This document shows positions 47,770-59,395 of a stretch of 64,000 bases of DNA, piece after piece. This DNA comes from Euphorbia lathyris (lineage: Eukaryota > Streptophyta > Magnoliopsida > Malpighiales > Euphorbiaceae). The translations under genes and the position numbers were made by a program. The notes below the pieces were generated by a model that ran no database searches, had not been told where the DNA came from, and saw only the letters and a list, made by a program, of their open reading frames with translations. How positions within the stretch are numbered: the first letter of the stretch is position 1; each line of letters begins with the position of its first letter. Location: NCBI RefSeq assembly GCF_963576675.1, contig NC_088915.1, positions 82,655,501 through 82,719,500 on the forward strand, read 5' to 3'.

Positions 47770-49775
47770 ATACAGGAATGATGGTACTGAATTTAGAGAA
47801 CATCGAATTTTTTCTAAGTCTACAAACCAATGCGATTAGTATATTCATGAAAGTCTAACGGTAGGGACTAAAAAGTTCACCGAGAAAAACGTTAGGGACT
47901 AAACAGTTCATCGAGAAAAAGGTTAGGGATCTTACTATGTGTTTTTGAAAATAAAGGGAGTAAACAATGTGTTTTGTCAAGATATAGGGACTAGTAAATT
48001 AATTACCATCTAAATTTTTTTATTTTTTCCAAATATCTTTATTGATGTTTTTCACCAAATTATTAGCAAGTTCTCTTACTTTTCTCTGTAATGCATTTAA
48101 CAATCTTCGAATTATCCGGCTCAATCTCCAAAATCCTAAACTCTATGCCTAATTAGAAGCTTTCCATATTGGACATGATATCTATTAGCTTCAAAATATT
48201 AAATATTAAAAGAAAAAACAAATACAAATACTATATCCATTTATTCTATACGAGTTGCATATGTCATTTTATAATAGATTTGGAAATAAAAATCTTTAAA
48301 CTCAACAAAAAAAATATTTGGATATTAATTTTTTTTAGAAGACATATAAAAACATTAGATAGCATAATGATAAAGTTTTGTTAATAATATATGAAATTGG
48401 CTCAATTTGCTAATAGTAGACTTAAAATTACACGAGCATAAATGTTAAGTGTAAAATTATTTTTAATTACCAACACTATATGAAATGGCAACAACTTCCT
48501 CCGCTTCAATCGTCATGGCCATTGTATACACCAACGGAAAAGGCATGTTTTTCCTCAAAATGAATGAGTTCTACCAGTTTGAAAGGCCTAAAATTATTAT
48601 CTCTCAATCTGTCCACTGCGGTTGCATAAAGTTCTGGCTCATTTTCTTCATCCATCGGACACTGAAGGGAAATTATATAGCAGGAATCAATCAATAACAT
48701 TAACACAAGACAAAGTTTCCGAAAAATTACATCCATGCACATTTAATTTAATTGTAAGTTAATCAACTTCAAAACATGACTTAAAAGTAACCCAATTTTA
48801 TATTTTACTACTCCTTATACCATTTTAAAATGACCATTGAGAACCTCAAATTGGAAAAATGCAAAAATTAAACTTGTTCAAAATCATATATTTAACATGG
48901 AATCACAATTTTCTCTCTAAACAATCAATTCGCTCTCTTAACTAAACATCGTTTAAATGGCTTCAAAAACAAAAAACAAAAAAACAAAAAACAAAAAATT
49001 AAGAATTAAAGTTTTTTATAATAGGATTGCCAATCATTAGAAATTAGAGTAGTCAAGTTTGAAGTGTAAATTACACCCATAAGCACTCAACTTTGTCTTT
49101 AGTATTTTTGAAAAGTTCAAACTACCATTAAAGGTGTGGTGTTTCTTCTAAACAATCACTTTCTTTCTCCTAACTAAACAACACTTAAATAACATCAAAA
49201 TCAAGATATTTAAGAATTAAAGTTGTTTAAAATGTTCTACAATTTAGGATTACATGATATCGGAGAAGTTAAGTTTGAATGGCTCTTATATTAGGTTTGA
49301 ACTTGAGTGACCATAATATTAGGACAAACTTTTACTCCCAAGTGTTTAGATGACAAACCTTGATTGATAATAGACAATGTCCTCCTTCACGAAGGTGAGC
49401 TCGAGCGTTCTCAATTAAAACATGTGTCACACCCGACCCTAAACGGCATCGGGTATGAACGGAATATAGGATAACGAACTTCGGACAGTCTGAAACCCGA
49501 ACCTATATATAAAAAATTTATTCGGACTCCCTAAAATTTTATTTAATTATTTGGCTTGAACTTGATAATTCTATCAAGCTTCCTACGTATCCCGAACGTC
49601 TTAGAATATTTAAACCGGGAATCAAAGCCACGTAGTTCTACCTATTTTAGATAGTTCTCTTAACTTAGGTAGTTCTCTTAGCTTATGAATTCATTTTAAC
49701 TTATTGACAAGTTGATTGACACGCTAATAACTTAATTGTATATTTCACTTTATTACTATATAATTTAATATATAT
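47770..49775. mobile_element. 2-kb insertion in the Tat element
   Basis: The Tat frame is interrupted by about 2 kb made of two parts: 47770-49424, a copy of block A (37202-38868), and 49425-49778, an LTR-like piece starting TGTCACACCCGACCC. Both edges abut the 265-bp duplication. No terminal inverted repeat spans the insertion. Confidence 0.8.
48506..48700 (-). pseudogene. JIP60-like exon fragment (block B)
   Basis: The minus strand has an open segment with CPMDEENEPELYATAVDRLR, then LVELIHFEEKHAFSVGVYNG. It is the better-preserved twin of 37925-38085, which differs by scattered substitutions. It is carried inside the insertion in the Tat element. Family assignment is weak; a fragment cannot function alone. 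Confidence 0.35.
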
Positions 49776-49778
49776 ACA
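49425..49778. mobile_element. LTR-like fragment, possible solo LTR
   Basis: 354 bp from TGTCACACCCGACCCTAAAC to ATATATACA, with TG...CA ends typical of LTRs. No matching partner or target duplication is visible in the window. AT-rich with two GTAGTTCT-type repeats near 49635 and 49660. Confidence 0.4.
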
Positions 49779-50040
49779 GTCGCTGACCGACTCGATTGGT
49801 ACGGGATTGTAACCCCTTACATCCATCAGGCCATCCTCCAGGTAAAGCGCTGTCCGAGGCTGAGTCGCCTCCCACTGCAATCTTTTGGCCAGCATGCGAT
49901 CTCCTTGGATGGTGATCCTTCCGTGCTGAAGCGGTAAGGTCAAGCATAATCTGGAGATATCAATCGTGGCCTTCAAGGTAGCCAGCAGATGCCTTCCGAT
50001 GATGGCATTGTAGGCCAGGGGGATATCGACCACCACCCAT
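49776..50040. repeat. 265-bp direct duplication, right copy
   Basis: Partner of 47505-47769. It keeps continuity with the protease-coding sequence to its right, so it is the original upstream part of the Tat frame. Confidence 0.9.
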
Positions 50041-50453
50041 TCTGCGATGTCCTCGATCTCCTCGACACCTTCGGCGAAGATAGTTGACAGTGCGATAACT
50101 CCCTTCACTGGAACTTCAATTTCCGACAGGCCAACCAGGGGGAAAGTCCCGGCTCGGAGGGCAGTGTGAGTATTCTTCATTGCGCGGAGTGCCATCCAGA
50201 TGAGCAAGTTCACCGAACTTCCTGTATCCACTAGCACTTGGTGCGTTTTAAAGCCGGCGATGTTGATGGTGACAACAAGAGCCTCCAAATGGCTGGTCAG
50301 GAGCGGTGGTTGCACCGTCAGGGTCTGTCCGATTGCCTTCCTTTTACGGGAGCTCTCCGGAGGCGCACAGAGTGCTGGTGCCCCCTCCCTTATGACGTGT
50401 ATCTCCCCGTGGTACCTTAGCCGTTTTGGATCATCTGCTCGACCTGCTTCCAG
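50041..50453 (-). pseudogene. Tat aspartic protease region
   Basis: The retropepsin motif HQVLVDTGSSVNLLIW lies near 50215-50260 and the flap-like region EVPVKGVIALSTIFAEG near 50070-50130. The frame is the same as gag but is separated from it by a TAG at about 50454-50456. The protease would cut the Gag-Pol polyprotein. Confidence 0.85.
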
Positions 50454-51947
50454 CTACTTCAGGCTCATCTCCCTCTGCCCGATCGCCTTTGGTGGAGCGC
50501 CCTGCTCCGTGATCCGCTCAATTTCCTTCTGCAGCTGATAGCAGTTCTCCGTGGAATGTCCGGAGGATTTGTGATATTTGCAGTATTCTTTCTCGGCACG
50601 GGTCTTGCTCTTATCGGCAGATGGGATTTGTTGCGTGAATCGGCGAGGCTGGCTCTGAGCAGCGTAATGCACTTCCTTCCCGCGGGATCGATCTCCCCTA
50701 CGCTCCAGGTTTGCTCGCTCGGTCCGAGCCGAAAAAGGCATTGGGGCCTCCTTACGGGCTCGGCCCTCCTCACGTGCTTCTGCGATCGGTGTGCCTTTTT
50801 CCTGCTTGTGTGTGTCTCCTCTGGCTTTGTCCCTGTCTGACTCCTCATATCCTGCGGGCCGGTCACAGTCGTCGTATCTGACGAAGGTTTGCGCCATGGT
50901 CATGAGCTCTTCGAAAAATCTCGGCATCTTTCGGAAACATTTCTGCTTTAGAGGCTCGCATGAGGTCCCTTTTGCCAGAGCGTCATGAGCCACCTCTAGG
51001 TTGAGGCCTTTAACCTGCGAGGCCATATGGTGAAACTTAGAGAGAAAGTTGCGCAGTGGTTCAGTTGCTCGCTGCTTGAGCCCGTTGAGGTCTGAGCTGA
51101 TCTTCCTTACTTTTGCTGCTGCGGCAAAACGAGAGAGGAAAAGGTCCTTCAGGAGATCAAATGAGTCGATTGACTCTAGAGCAAGTCCTCGATACCACTC
51201 TTGCGCACTAGACGAGAGTGTGGTTGGAAAAACCTTGCACATGATGTCCTCATCTTTCGAGTATAGGTTGATGGTGCTCATGAACGATGCTACATGGTCG
51301 TTCGGGTCCTCGGTCCCTGAATACGGGGATAATCGAGGAGCTTTCCAATCCCGTGGGAACCTCGTCTCGATGATCCTTTGTACTAGCGGCGTTTTGCTGG
51401 AGGTGATGCTTCCTCCCATGACGCCCCCGAGGGCCCTTTTGTCAAGAAAATACTGGATCTTCAGTTCCAATAAGTCCTCGCTACTCGCGGCTGCTGTCTC
51501 CTCGCACCGTGCACCGCCCTCTCCGGCCAAGGCGGGCCCGACTCCTCTTCCTGCGAGGACCCCGGGTCCCACGGGCTCTCCTGGCAACGCCCCTTCTCTT
51601 TGTATTTTTGCTGCTTCTTTAAGGTATTGCCAGATTTTGGCGTTCTCCTCCTGCAGGTTCCTTTGTTGGTCTATGATCTTCATCTGAGCTGCCGTATGAA
51701 TAGCCTGGGTTGTTTGAAAACCTTGGATTGCATTAAGGAGTTGTGTGGTATTGTAAGTTTCTTCTTCTTCAGGGCTCACCTCCTCCATCAGCGGCCCCAG
51801 GTTTCTGGGGGAAATTGGAATGTTCAGAGTGGAACGCTCGACGTTAGTCATGGAGCTAGTTGCTCCAACTTCCGGTACTATCGTCGGGACAGAGTCAGTC
51901 GGGGTCTGCATTTTGCTTGAAGCTCCGAGGTCACTTGTACTCCACAT
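50454..51947 (-). CDS. Tat gag
   Basis: 497 residues from ATG 51947. A coiled-coil-prone N-terminus (IDQQRNLQEENAKIWQYLKE) is followed by a Pro/Gly-rich linker and the retrotransposon gag core (LSPYSGTEDPNDHVASFMST, SSSAQEWYRGLALESIDSF, LNGLKQRATEPLRNFLSKFH). A basic stretch follows, and the knuckle CKYHKSSGHSTENC near residues 455-470. Gag forms the particle. The frame is open to the TAG at 50454, which may be a mutation or the natural end of gag. Confidence 0.9.
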   Translation of the reverse strand: MWSTSDLGASSKMQTPTDSVPTIVPEVGATSSMTNVERSTLNIPISPRNLGPLMEEVSPEEEETYNTTQLLNAIQGFQTTQAIHTAAQMKIIDQQRNLQEENAKIWQYLKEAAKIQREGALPGEPVGPGVLAGRGVGPALAGEGGARCEETAAASSEDLLELKIQYFLDKRALGGVMGGSITSSKTPLVQRIIETRFPRDWKAPRLSPYSGTEDPNDHVASFMSTINLYSKDEDIMCKVFPTTLSSSAQEWYRGLALESIDSFDLLKDLFLSRFAAAAKVRKISSDLNGLKQRATEPLRNFLSKFHHMASQVKGLNLEVAHDALAKGTSCEPLKQKCFRKMPRFFEELMTMAQTFVRYDDCDRPAGYEESDRDKARGDTHKQEKGTPIAEAREEGRARKEAPMPFSARTERANLERRGDRSRGKEVHYAAQSQPRRFTQQIPSADKSKTRAEKEYCKYHKSSGHSTENCYQLQKEIERITEQGAPPKAIGQREMSLK

Positions 51948-51960
51948 TCACCGCACCAAA
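51942..51960 (-). other. Putative primer-binding site of the Tat element
   Basis: Directly after the 5' LTR the minus strand reads TTTGGTGCGGTGAATGTGG. The position fits a primer-binding site; the matching tRNA was not identified. Confidence 0.5.
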
Positions 51961-52262
51961 TAATCTGGGAATGCGGAACAATGATATGGATCTTCGTCGG
52001 GCTGGTTTGGCTTCTTTGAGGATCGGCTCTGCGCGGGGATCGGTCCCTGCGGACACTCCGAAGATCAAGACAGTTAGTGGTTCAAGAGAGCTTAGTAATC
52101 AAATGTGAATGAGGTAGGAAATTAGTTACCCGATCCCTTCTTCTTCCTTCATTCTCGTATTTATAGCGGATTGAATTGGGCCCGTGGGCCTCCTATTGTC
52201 CTGGCCCATTCGTTGGTCGGACATTGTTGGGCCTTCATGGGCTCAAGTGATATTCCGAATCA
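51961..52262 (-). repeat. Tat element 5' LTR
   Basis: 302 bp, partner of 39015-39316, with TATTTATAG on the plus strand near 52160. About ten substitutions separate the two LTRs. Confidence 0.9.
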
Positions 52263-52587
52263 TCATCTTAAAAGAAATTTTGTTTATTGAATTATTTAGG
52301 TTGAGTTTGTTACGCTAAAATGCAATGATAATAGTGTTAAATTTAATAATATTATTATTAACCATCTAGACCATAATTATTATTATTAAAAAGATCACAA
52401 CCAATTACCTTAAAAACAAACATAAATATCTAATACACTTACTTTACTCTCCTTTTATAGATCATCATTAACCTTAAAAAAATAAAAAGGTCATTCTCTC
52501 CGGCATTCCTTGACCACCGCCTCTACAACCACCAATTAAATATATCTAAATTACAAAATTATTGTAAAATGAAAGGACTAAGGAAAC

Positions 52588-53201
52588 CTGATCCGCCTCA
52601 TGATGAACCTCTAAATATATAATATCAACACGATTGTCAATCACGCGACCATGTGGTAATGGGAATCTAGGATCCGCCAAAATTGGAGTTAATATTTGTT
52701 ATGGTGTCAGCTAAAGTTGTTAAGTTAGTCAAAGTGGTAGGAGTATTAGAAACTAGAGCTGCATATACCATCCCCTACCACATATGGTAAGAAAAAACAC
52801 AAGAATATCTCAATTTTTGAACAAATATAGGGTATAAGCATTTGTTGGGTAAATAACACACTTACAAGAAATAAATTTGATCCGTATTTAATAAGAAAAT
52901 TTGAATTCACTGTTATTGGATTGTTACATAAAGCAATTACAAAAAAATTGCAAAATGTCAATAGCTAACTAATTTTGTCTAAAACATTTGTTGGGTAATT
53001 AACACACTTACAAGAGAATTATCAAAATACAAGAAATTGTTTTAGCTTATTAGAAAAGATCCTATAATAATAATAATTTTAAAAAAATTGAAAATAATAT
53101 AGCGGTTGTAGCTCACTTACAGATCCAACAATATCGGAAACATTAGCAATGGAGGTTAGTGAATTAGCTTTTCCACGATAAAGAACTCGAACACCAGGGG
53201 C
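52588..53201 (-). pseudogene. JIP60-like exon fragments (block C, 5' part)
   Basis: Two minus-strand exon-like pieces. 53121-53201 has a CAAG acceptor, a GTAAGT donor and 27 open codons with APGVRVLYRGKANSL. 52588-52710 has a TTAG acceptor, a CAG/GTTTCC donor and ILADPRFPLPHGRVI, with an in-frame TAA near its start. Between them 52746-52961 is AT-rich. The strand and order continue the exons in 53539-55354. Product unproven; low-confidence JIP60-like family. Confidence 0.35.
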
Positions 53202-53538
53202 CTTGAAATTAAACAAAATAATAATAATTACCATTATTGTTAAACAAGATCTATTAGTCCACATAAACTGAATACATCCATTATAATTCTTATGAGTTTT
53301 TAATTTTGAGCAAGAACAAATCAATTACTTCAAAGCTTGATTTAATAGATTAAGTGGATTGATTAGAATCTACAAGATTTTTTATTCCAATCACGAGTAA
53401 ATTACATAAAAGGTACCTGAATTATACTCAAGTTCACACTTTGGTACCTAGATTACATTTTGTCTCAAAAATATACACCAAGTATAGGTGACCGGATATT
53501 TAAATGCGTTTCTCAGCAATGGGGGCAACACGATGACC

Positions 53539-55354
53539 GTATTTTTATAAGGAGCAACATGATAGTTTATATAATTTCCTCAAGTTCAACCTATAGATTT
53601 CGTGCGGACGTGTGTAGGTCCTAAAACATCTCCGAATATTTTCAGGGACTCCCCGAAAATATTGGAACGAAATTGGGGATATAAAATCGTCCCCACAATA
53701 ATTTGTAGGTTAATTTGTTAATTTTTTGTTCTTTTTCATGAGTACTTTGTGTGTCGAGGATCATAAAAAAATATTTCCGAGCTGGTTTAATGGAATAATT
53801 TTTCAAAAATTATTTCAAAAAAAAGATTAATCTAAACTTTTGTTTCTAAGGTAAACTTCAAAATATAACTAAAAAGTAAAGTTACTCACAATCCCAATGT
53901 AACTAACTTCAACGTGAATCGTAGCAGCTAATTCGCATTCAAATTTGTTCCATTCCACATAGCCCTGAAAAAAATATCATCAACAAATAAAATGACGAAT
54001 AAAAAAACTAAAACATTTGAAGAAAACTATAAGTTGAAACTGAAGAAAGAAATAAATATATCATCGTGTTGTTCCATGAAAAATACGGTCATCTCTATTA
54101 TAAACCGCATCATACATATCGTGTTCAAGGAAATCCTCATCTAATAATGGCATTAAAATTAAACAAAAGTGTTAACAATAACATAATACCAACAATATAA
54201 TCAGAGACAGATCTACAGTAGGAGGAATGAGGGCAACACGATAACCGTATTTTTATAAGAAGCAACATGATGGTTTACTTAATTTCTTCAAGTTCAACCT
54301 ATAGATTTCGTGCGGACGTGTGTAGGTCCTAAAACATCTCCGAATTTTTTCAGGGACTCCCCGAAAATATTGGAAACGTAATGGGAGATGTAAAATCGTC
54401 CCCACAATAATTTGTAGTTTAATTTGTTAATTTTTTATTCTTTTTTGTGAGTACTTTGTGTGTGGAGGATCATAAAAAAATATTTCCGACCAGGTTTAAT
54501 GGGTAATTTTTCAAAAATTACCTCAAATAAAAGATTAATCTAAACTTTTGTTTCTAAGGTAAACTTTAAAATATAACTAAAAAGTAAAGTTACTCACAAT
54601 CCAAAGGTAACTAACTTCAACGTGAATCGTAGCAGCTAATTCGCATTCAAATTTGTTCCATTCCACATAGCCCTGAAAAAAATAACAGCAACAAATAAAA
54701 TTACGAATAAAAAAAACTAAAACATTTGAAGAAAACTATAGGTTGAAACTGAAGAAAGAAATAAATATATCATCGTGTTGCTCCATGAAAAATACGGCCA
54801 TCTCTAGTATAAACTGCATCATACATATCGTGTTCAAGGAAATCACCATCTAATAATGGCAATAAAATTAAACAAAAGTGTTAACAATAACATAATACCA
54901 ACAATATAATCAGGGACGCATCTATAGTGGGGGCAACTGGGACAACACGATGACCGTATTTTTATAAGTAGCAACATGATGGTTTACTTAATTTCTTCAA
55001 GTTCAACCTATAGATTTTATACGTACGTGTGTAGGTCCTAAAACATCTCCGAATTTTTTCGGGGCCTCCCCGAAAATATTGGAAACGTAATGGGGGATGT
55101 AAAATCGTCCCCACAATAATTTGTAGGTTAATTTGTTAATTTTTTGTTATTTTTTATGAGTACTTTGTGTGTGAAGTATCATAAAAAATATTTCCGACTA
55201 GGTTTAATGGGGTAATTTTTCAAAAATTACATCAAATAAAATATTAATCTAAACTTTTGCTTCTAAGGTAAACTTCAAAATATAACTAAAAAGTAAAGTT
55301 ACTCACAATCCTAAGGTAACTAACTTCAACGTGAATCGTAGCAGCTAATTCGCA
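53539..55354. repeat. Tandem array of about 705-bp units carrying exon pairs
   Basis: Unit starts at about 53539, 54242 and 54951 share GACCGTATTTTTATAAG, giving periods of about 703 and 709 bp; the third unit is cut at 55354. Each unit has, in order, a plus-strand exon scrap, a hairpin GGGACTCCCCG, a minus-strand GYVEWNK-type exon (53891-53966, 54598-54673, and truncated at about 55308), a minus-strand FLEHDMYDAVY exon (about 54065-54145 and 54770-54850) and a CAGAGACAGATCTACAG or CAGGGACGCATCTATAG word. Another copy of the pieces is in block A. Confidence 0.8.
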
Positions 55355-55359
55355 ACATT

Positions 55360-56115
55360 AAAAGTAACTCAATTTTCAAAAAAAAAAAAGTAACTCAATT
55401 TTATATTTTACTAACATTACAACTCCTTATACCATTTTAAAATAACCATTAAGAACCTCAAATTGGAAAAATGAAAAAATTAAATTTGTTCAAAATCATA
55501 TATTTAACATGGAATCACAATTTTCTCTCTAAACAATCAATTTCGCTCTCTTAACTAAACATCATTTAAATGGCTTCAAAAACAAAAAATAAAAAATTAA
55601 GAATTAAAGTTTTTATAATAGGATTGCCAATCGTTAGAGATTAGAGTAGTCAAGTTTGAAGTGTAAATTACACCCATAAGCACTCAACTTTGTCTTTAGT
55701 ATTTTAGAAAAGTTTAAACTACCATTAAAGGAGTGGTGTTTATTCTAAACAATCACTTCCTTTCTCCTAACTAAACAACACTTAAATAACATCAAAATCA
55801 AGATATTTAAGAATTAAAGTTGTTTAAAATGTTCTACAATTTAGGATTACATGGTACCGGAGAAGTTAAGTTTGAATGACTCTTATATTAGGTTTGAACT
55901 TGAGTGACCATAATATTAGGACAAACTTTTACTCCCAAGTGTTTAGATGACAAACCTTGATTGATAATAGACAATGTCCTCCTTCGCGAAGGTGAGCTAG
56001 AGCGTTCTCAATTAAAACATGTGCCTGTGAAAAAAACTCATAAATAAAACATGCAATTAACTAGATAAATGAAAAATGAGATATATACCAATTGGTGTAA
56101 AGAATAAAATGATAC
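55360..56115. repeat. Third copy of the duplicated block (block C, 3' part)
   Basis: This aligns with 38190-38970 and 48750-49424, including the CTTCGCGAAGGTGAGCT word, and continues past the break of copy B to AAAATGATAC. There the LTR of the second Gypsy element begins. A 25-bp local duplication (AAAGTAACTCAATTTT) lies near 55362-55400. Confidence 0.8.
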
Positions 56116-58113
56116 TGTTGGCGATATTTTCGGAATATCCTAATTTTCAACCTTGATACGCTTTTGCGGGGATTAAAAATGGTGAAAATAATGCGGGCGT
56201 GCCAGAGAAGCTAGTTCTCAAAGGGTAAAATGGTAATTAAATGAAGTTAATAAATAAAATGCGCCTAAATTACTTGAATTCTAAACGAAACGCGATTGAC
56301 GACCGTTACAAGGACTGAAAATAAAAACAACGGTCTTGGGCCCCGACGTTACATGACAGGTCGGTCGGAAAAACAATTTTTAAATATAAGTACCAAAAAA
56401 TAAAGTAATAAACGACACAAAAATATAATTTTTTTTTAATTTTCTTTTATATTTTTATTGATTTTGTAAATATTTTTCAATGTTTTTTGTATTACAAATA
56501 ATAATAAAGCATGAAAATTACAACTTAAAAAGAAATAATAACTTTAAAGCTAGAAATGTAAATAAGTCACAAAAACAAATATGTACGGGATGAAATAAAA
56601 TTAACCGATCTCCTTGATGTCATTGGGATGCGTGAAATTGAGGATTGGACCTCCAGAAAATCGGCTCGGGGGCTGTTGCGTTGTCCGGGTAGTGCTGGGC
56701 AAATTTGAAGTAATTCAGAGAGTTCAGGGACTTGAGCAGAAATTTACCACCAAGTCAGCAGCAAAGTCGGATTATAGCAAAAAGAATGCTAGTATTTAAA
56801 GGTAGTGTGCGAAGGAAGGGTTTAGAACTGGAATTTCAGAAAAAGGTCGAGTAAATGAGTCGGAATAAATTATTGAAAATTGAGCGACAGAATAATTGTT
56901 TGATGGTTGAAAAAACCAAAAGCTTGATTCTGTTTCGTGGAGGGTACTTTAGGGCGATTTAGAAGGCTATAGGATGTCGTTTTTTATGAAATAAAATTGA
57001 GAGTTCTAGAATTGATATCAATAAAGAGATTAAAATTAATTTGGGCTAAAACGATCAGCTAACTAACTCTAAATAAAATTTGGAAAACGGCTCACCAGAA
57101 AGATTGTTTGATGAATTTTTCAATGATGAAAAACTCAAAAGCTTGTTTCTGGGTCTTTTTAATTGATTGAGATCAATAAAAAGTTCCCAAATATGACTCG
57201 AAAATGGGGTTTCGGTGATCTTGGTTTCATGGAAAATGTTTGAAGCTTTGAAGAACTTAACAATGGCGAAATTTGTTTTAGACTAAGAAAGCTTGAACCG
57301 AGGATTGAGTAATGATTTTACTGACTTAACTAAGAGATTGCAAAAAACGATTTGAGAATTGGTTGATTAAACTAAGAGAATTTCGGATTTGAAGTTTCTG
57401 AAAATTGAAAGCTTTTGTGAGGAATTGAAGATTAAAGAACTAATTCTGGGAATTGAGACCTTGTTTAGACTAATTAGATGCTAAAGATTGATAAAAAGGC
57501 CGATTTTGGCAGAGAATTTGAGAGAAAAATTTGAGTTGTCTGTGTTTGATTGATTTTTGAGTGGGGTTTGGAATGAAAGGATTAAGCTCTATTTATAGGA
57601 TTTTGGGTAACAAATTCCAAGTTAGTGGCCCTTAAATTTCTCACCCATGATCCCATTACCTTCCCATTAGTTGAAGAAAGAAAGTGGCTGAGTTGGGAGT
57701 TGGAAGAATGGAGATAATGCCGTGAAAAACGTTCCTGTAATGTGTTGGACATGTTCAAACCCGTTTTGCAGCACTACTTCCCTTTTGAAAAATTCTACCG
57801 ACTTCGTTTTTGCTCCGTTTTGCTCCGTTTTTGACATTCCGGAAAGCTAACATCCCGAAATTTCTAAAAAAATAATAACTGTCTGATATCTTGCTGTTTC
57901 GGGGTCCGTTTTTGTTGTCGAAGCTGCTGGACGGGTTACTGAAAAATGGTGCAAATTTGCCCCTGTTTTTTATTATTTCTTTTTCTTTTCTTTTTATTTC
58001 TTTTTTTATCATATTTTTATTTGGTTGAGAGATAATTTGAATTAAATAAAAATAACTATAGAGTAAAATTATAACCTATGCTAAAAATATAAAAAATTAA
58101 ATTACCCCAAACA
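56116..58113 (-). repeat. 3' LTR of the second Gypsy element
   Basis: 1998 bp, bounded by TGTTGG on the left and CCAAACA on the right of the plus strand. It differs from the right LTR by substitutions and by lacking a roughly 66-bp segment present at about 63520-63580. Confidence 0.8.
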
Positions 58114-59395
58114 ATTGCCTCCCTATTTTATGTGTAAAATATTTGAAAATGAATTTTGCACATAAAATAAGTCTTTTATTAAATTATTTATTTTTACCCG
58201 TCAGTACTGATTTTGTTGACGCTGAAATTGTGTTCTTTGCAGCTTCCTCATCAGTTTCAGACATGATTTCTGCTGGTTGATGGCTCAGAAAGAAAATAAA
58301 GATCACCGAGGTAAATTTGTATGAAAATTGACGGTGTGTGATGGAATTGCTGGATGACTTGTTGAATTTTTCTTTGAATTACAAGACATGTCCATCTGCT
58401 GCTGCATTTTCTGATATTGGAATCTCGATTTTTTGCTTGCTTCGGCTTTGACTGATATGCTTCGCTGCTGCTGAAATTTTCATCAATCACGCCATGTTTG
58501 TTGATGCTGAATAAGCTCGTATCTACCTCTATTTTCCTTCGTAACTAGGCTCAATTTGCAATCAGTTTTTCCTGCTCATTTAAACAAAATAGCTGCTGCC
58601 ATTTTATTTAAATTGTATAAAAATTGATCTTGAGTTGTGCTTATTCCTGAAAAATGTTAAAGTTGAATCCGATTTATATTCATATAGATATGTTGCTTGC
58701 TGAAATTGGTTTAACTCCGTCTATGAATTCGCGACTTCACTTCCGTTGTTAATAAACTTCTTTGAGCTACTGATTGGCGGAAATAAATTGAATTGTCACT
58801 TCTTTTTCTCAAGAATTATGATTGGCTAATATCCATCTTGAACCTCTTAAGCTTGGAGTTGAGAATCCATTTAATGATATGGATATATCGTACATGACGG
58901 AACCTGCCCCCCCCCCCCCCCCCCCCGACGTCTTTGAGCTTGGATGCCATCAATGCTGCACATGTTGTTGTCTCGTATTTGATGGGGACAAAACTGAGCG
59001 AGTGTACGACGGATCGGGTGGAAAAGGCTACACTGAGCTTCTTTGTCTCGATTGCTTTTTTTTATATATATATCTCGCAACTCTTTTAATTTTTTGGGAC
59101 ATGTAGACGGACTTTTATTGTTTTTCTTCATTTTTATTTTTCTTTTCATTTATGTCTTTTATCATTTCATTTTTTACACTTTTTTTTTGAAATGGATGAT
59201 TTATTACCTCTAATCGCGCTAAAAATATCAATGATGCTAATTAACAACTTAAAAGAAAAACTAAAATGTAAAATGATGCAAAAACGGAACAAAACAAAAA
59301 ATAAAAGGCACCTCGTACCTTATCGCATCTTTATTTTTTTATAGCGGCTGATGCTACCGCTTTGTCCTTCGGCTATGAAAAAATCATTAAACCTC
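58114..59395. other. Non-coding internal region where pol should be
   Basis: No RT, RNase H or integrase motif was seen on either strand. A run of 20 C at 58907-58926 is notable. The plus-strand frame at 58822-59106 crosses this run and has a Cys-rich patch (CHQCCTCCC), but no family was recognised. Confidence 0.5.

Larger units (their letters stand above)
39015..52262 (-). mobile_element. Ty3/gypsy element of the Tat lineage, with antisense genes
   Basis: Two 302-bp LTRs (39015-39316 and 51961-52262) differ at about ten positions and are flanked by the 5-bp duplication TCATC (39010-39014 and 52263-52267). Minus-strand order is gag, protease, reverse transcriptase, RNase H, second RNase H, integrase, then a long 3' region with antisense frames and tandem repeats. 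The second RNase H and antisense frames place it in Tat. Length is 13.2 kb, of which about 2.27 kb is a later insertion plus duplication. Multiple stops and frameshifts make it non-autonomous now. Confidence 0.93.

Noticed and set aside
49701..49775. C-terminal extension of the Tat protease frame (IYIKLYSNKV and onward)
   Set aside because: These residues come from the inserted DNA after the 265-bp duplication, not from the Tat gene.
58822..59106. Cys-rich plus-strand frame
   Set aside because: It reads through a run of 20 C as poly-Pro, has no recognisable domain and lies in the dead interior of a retroelement.
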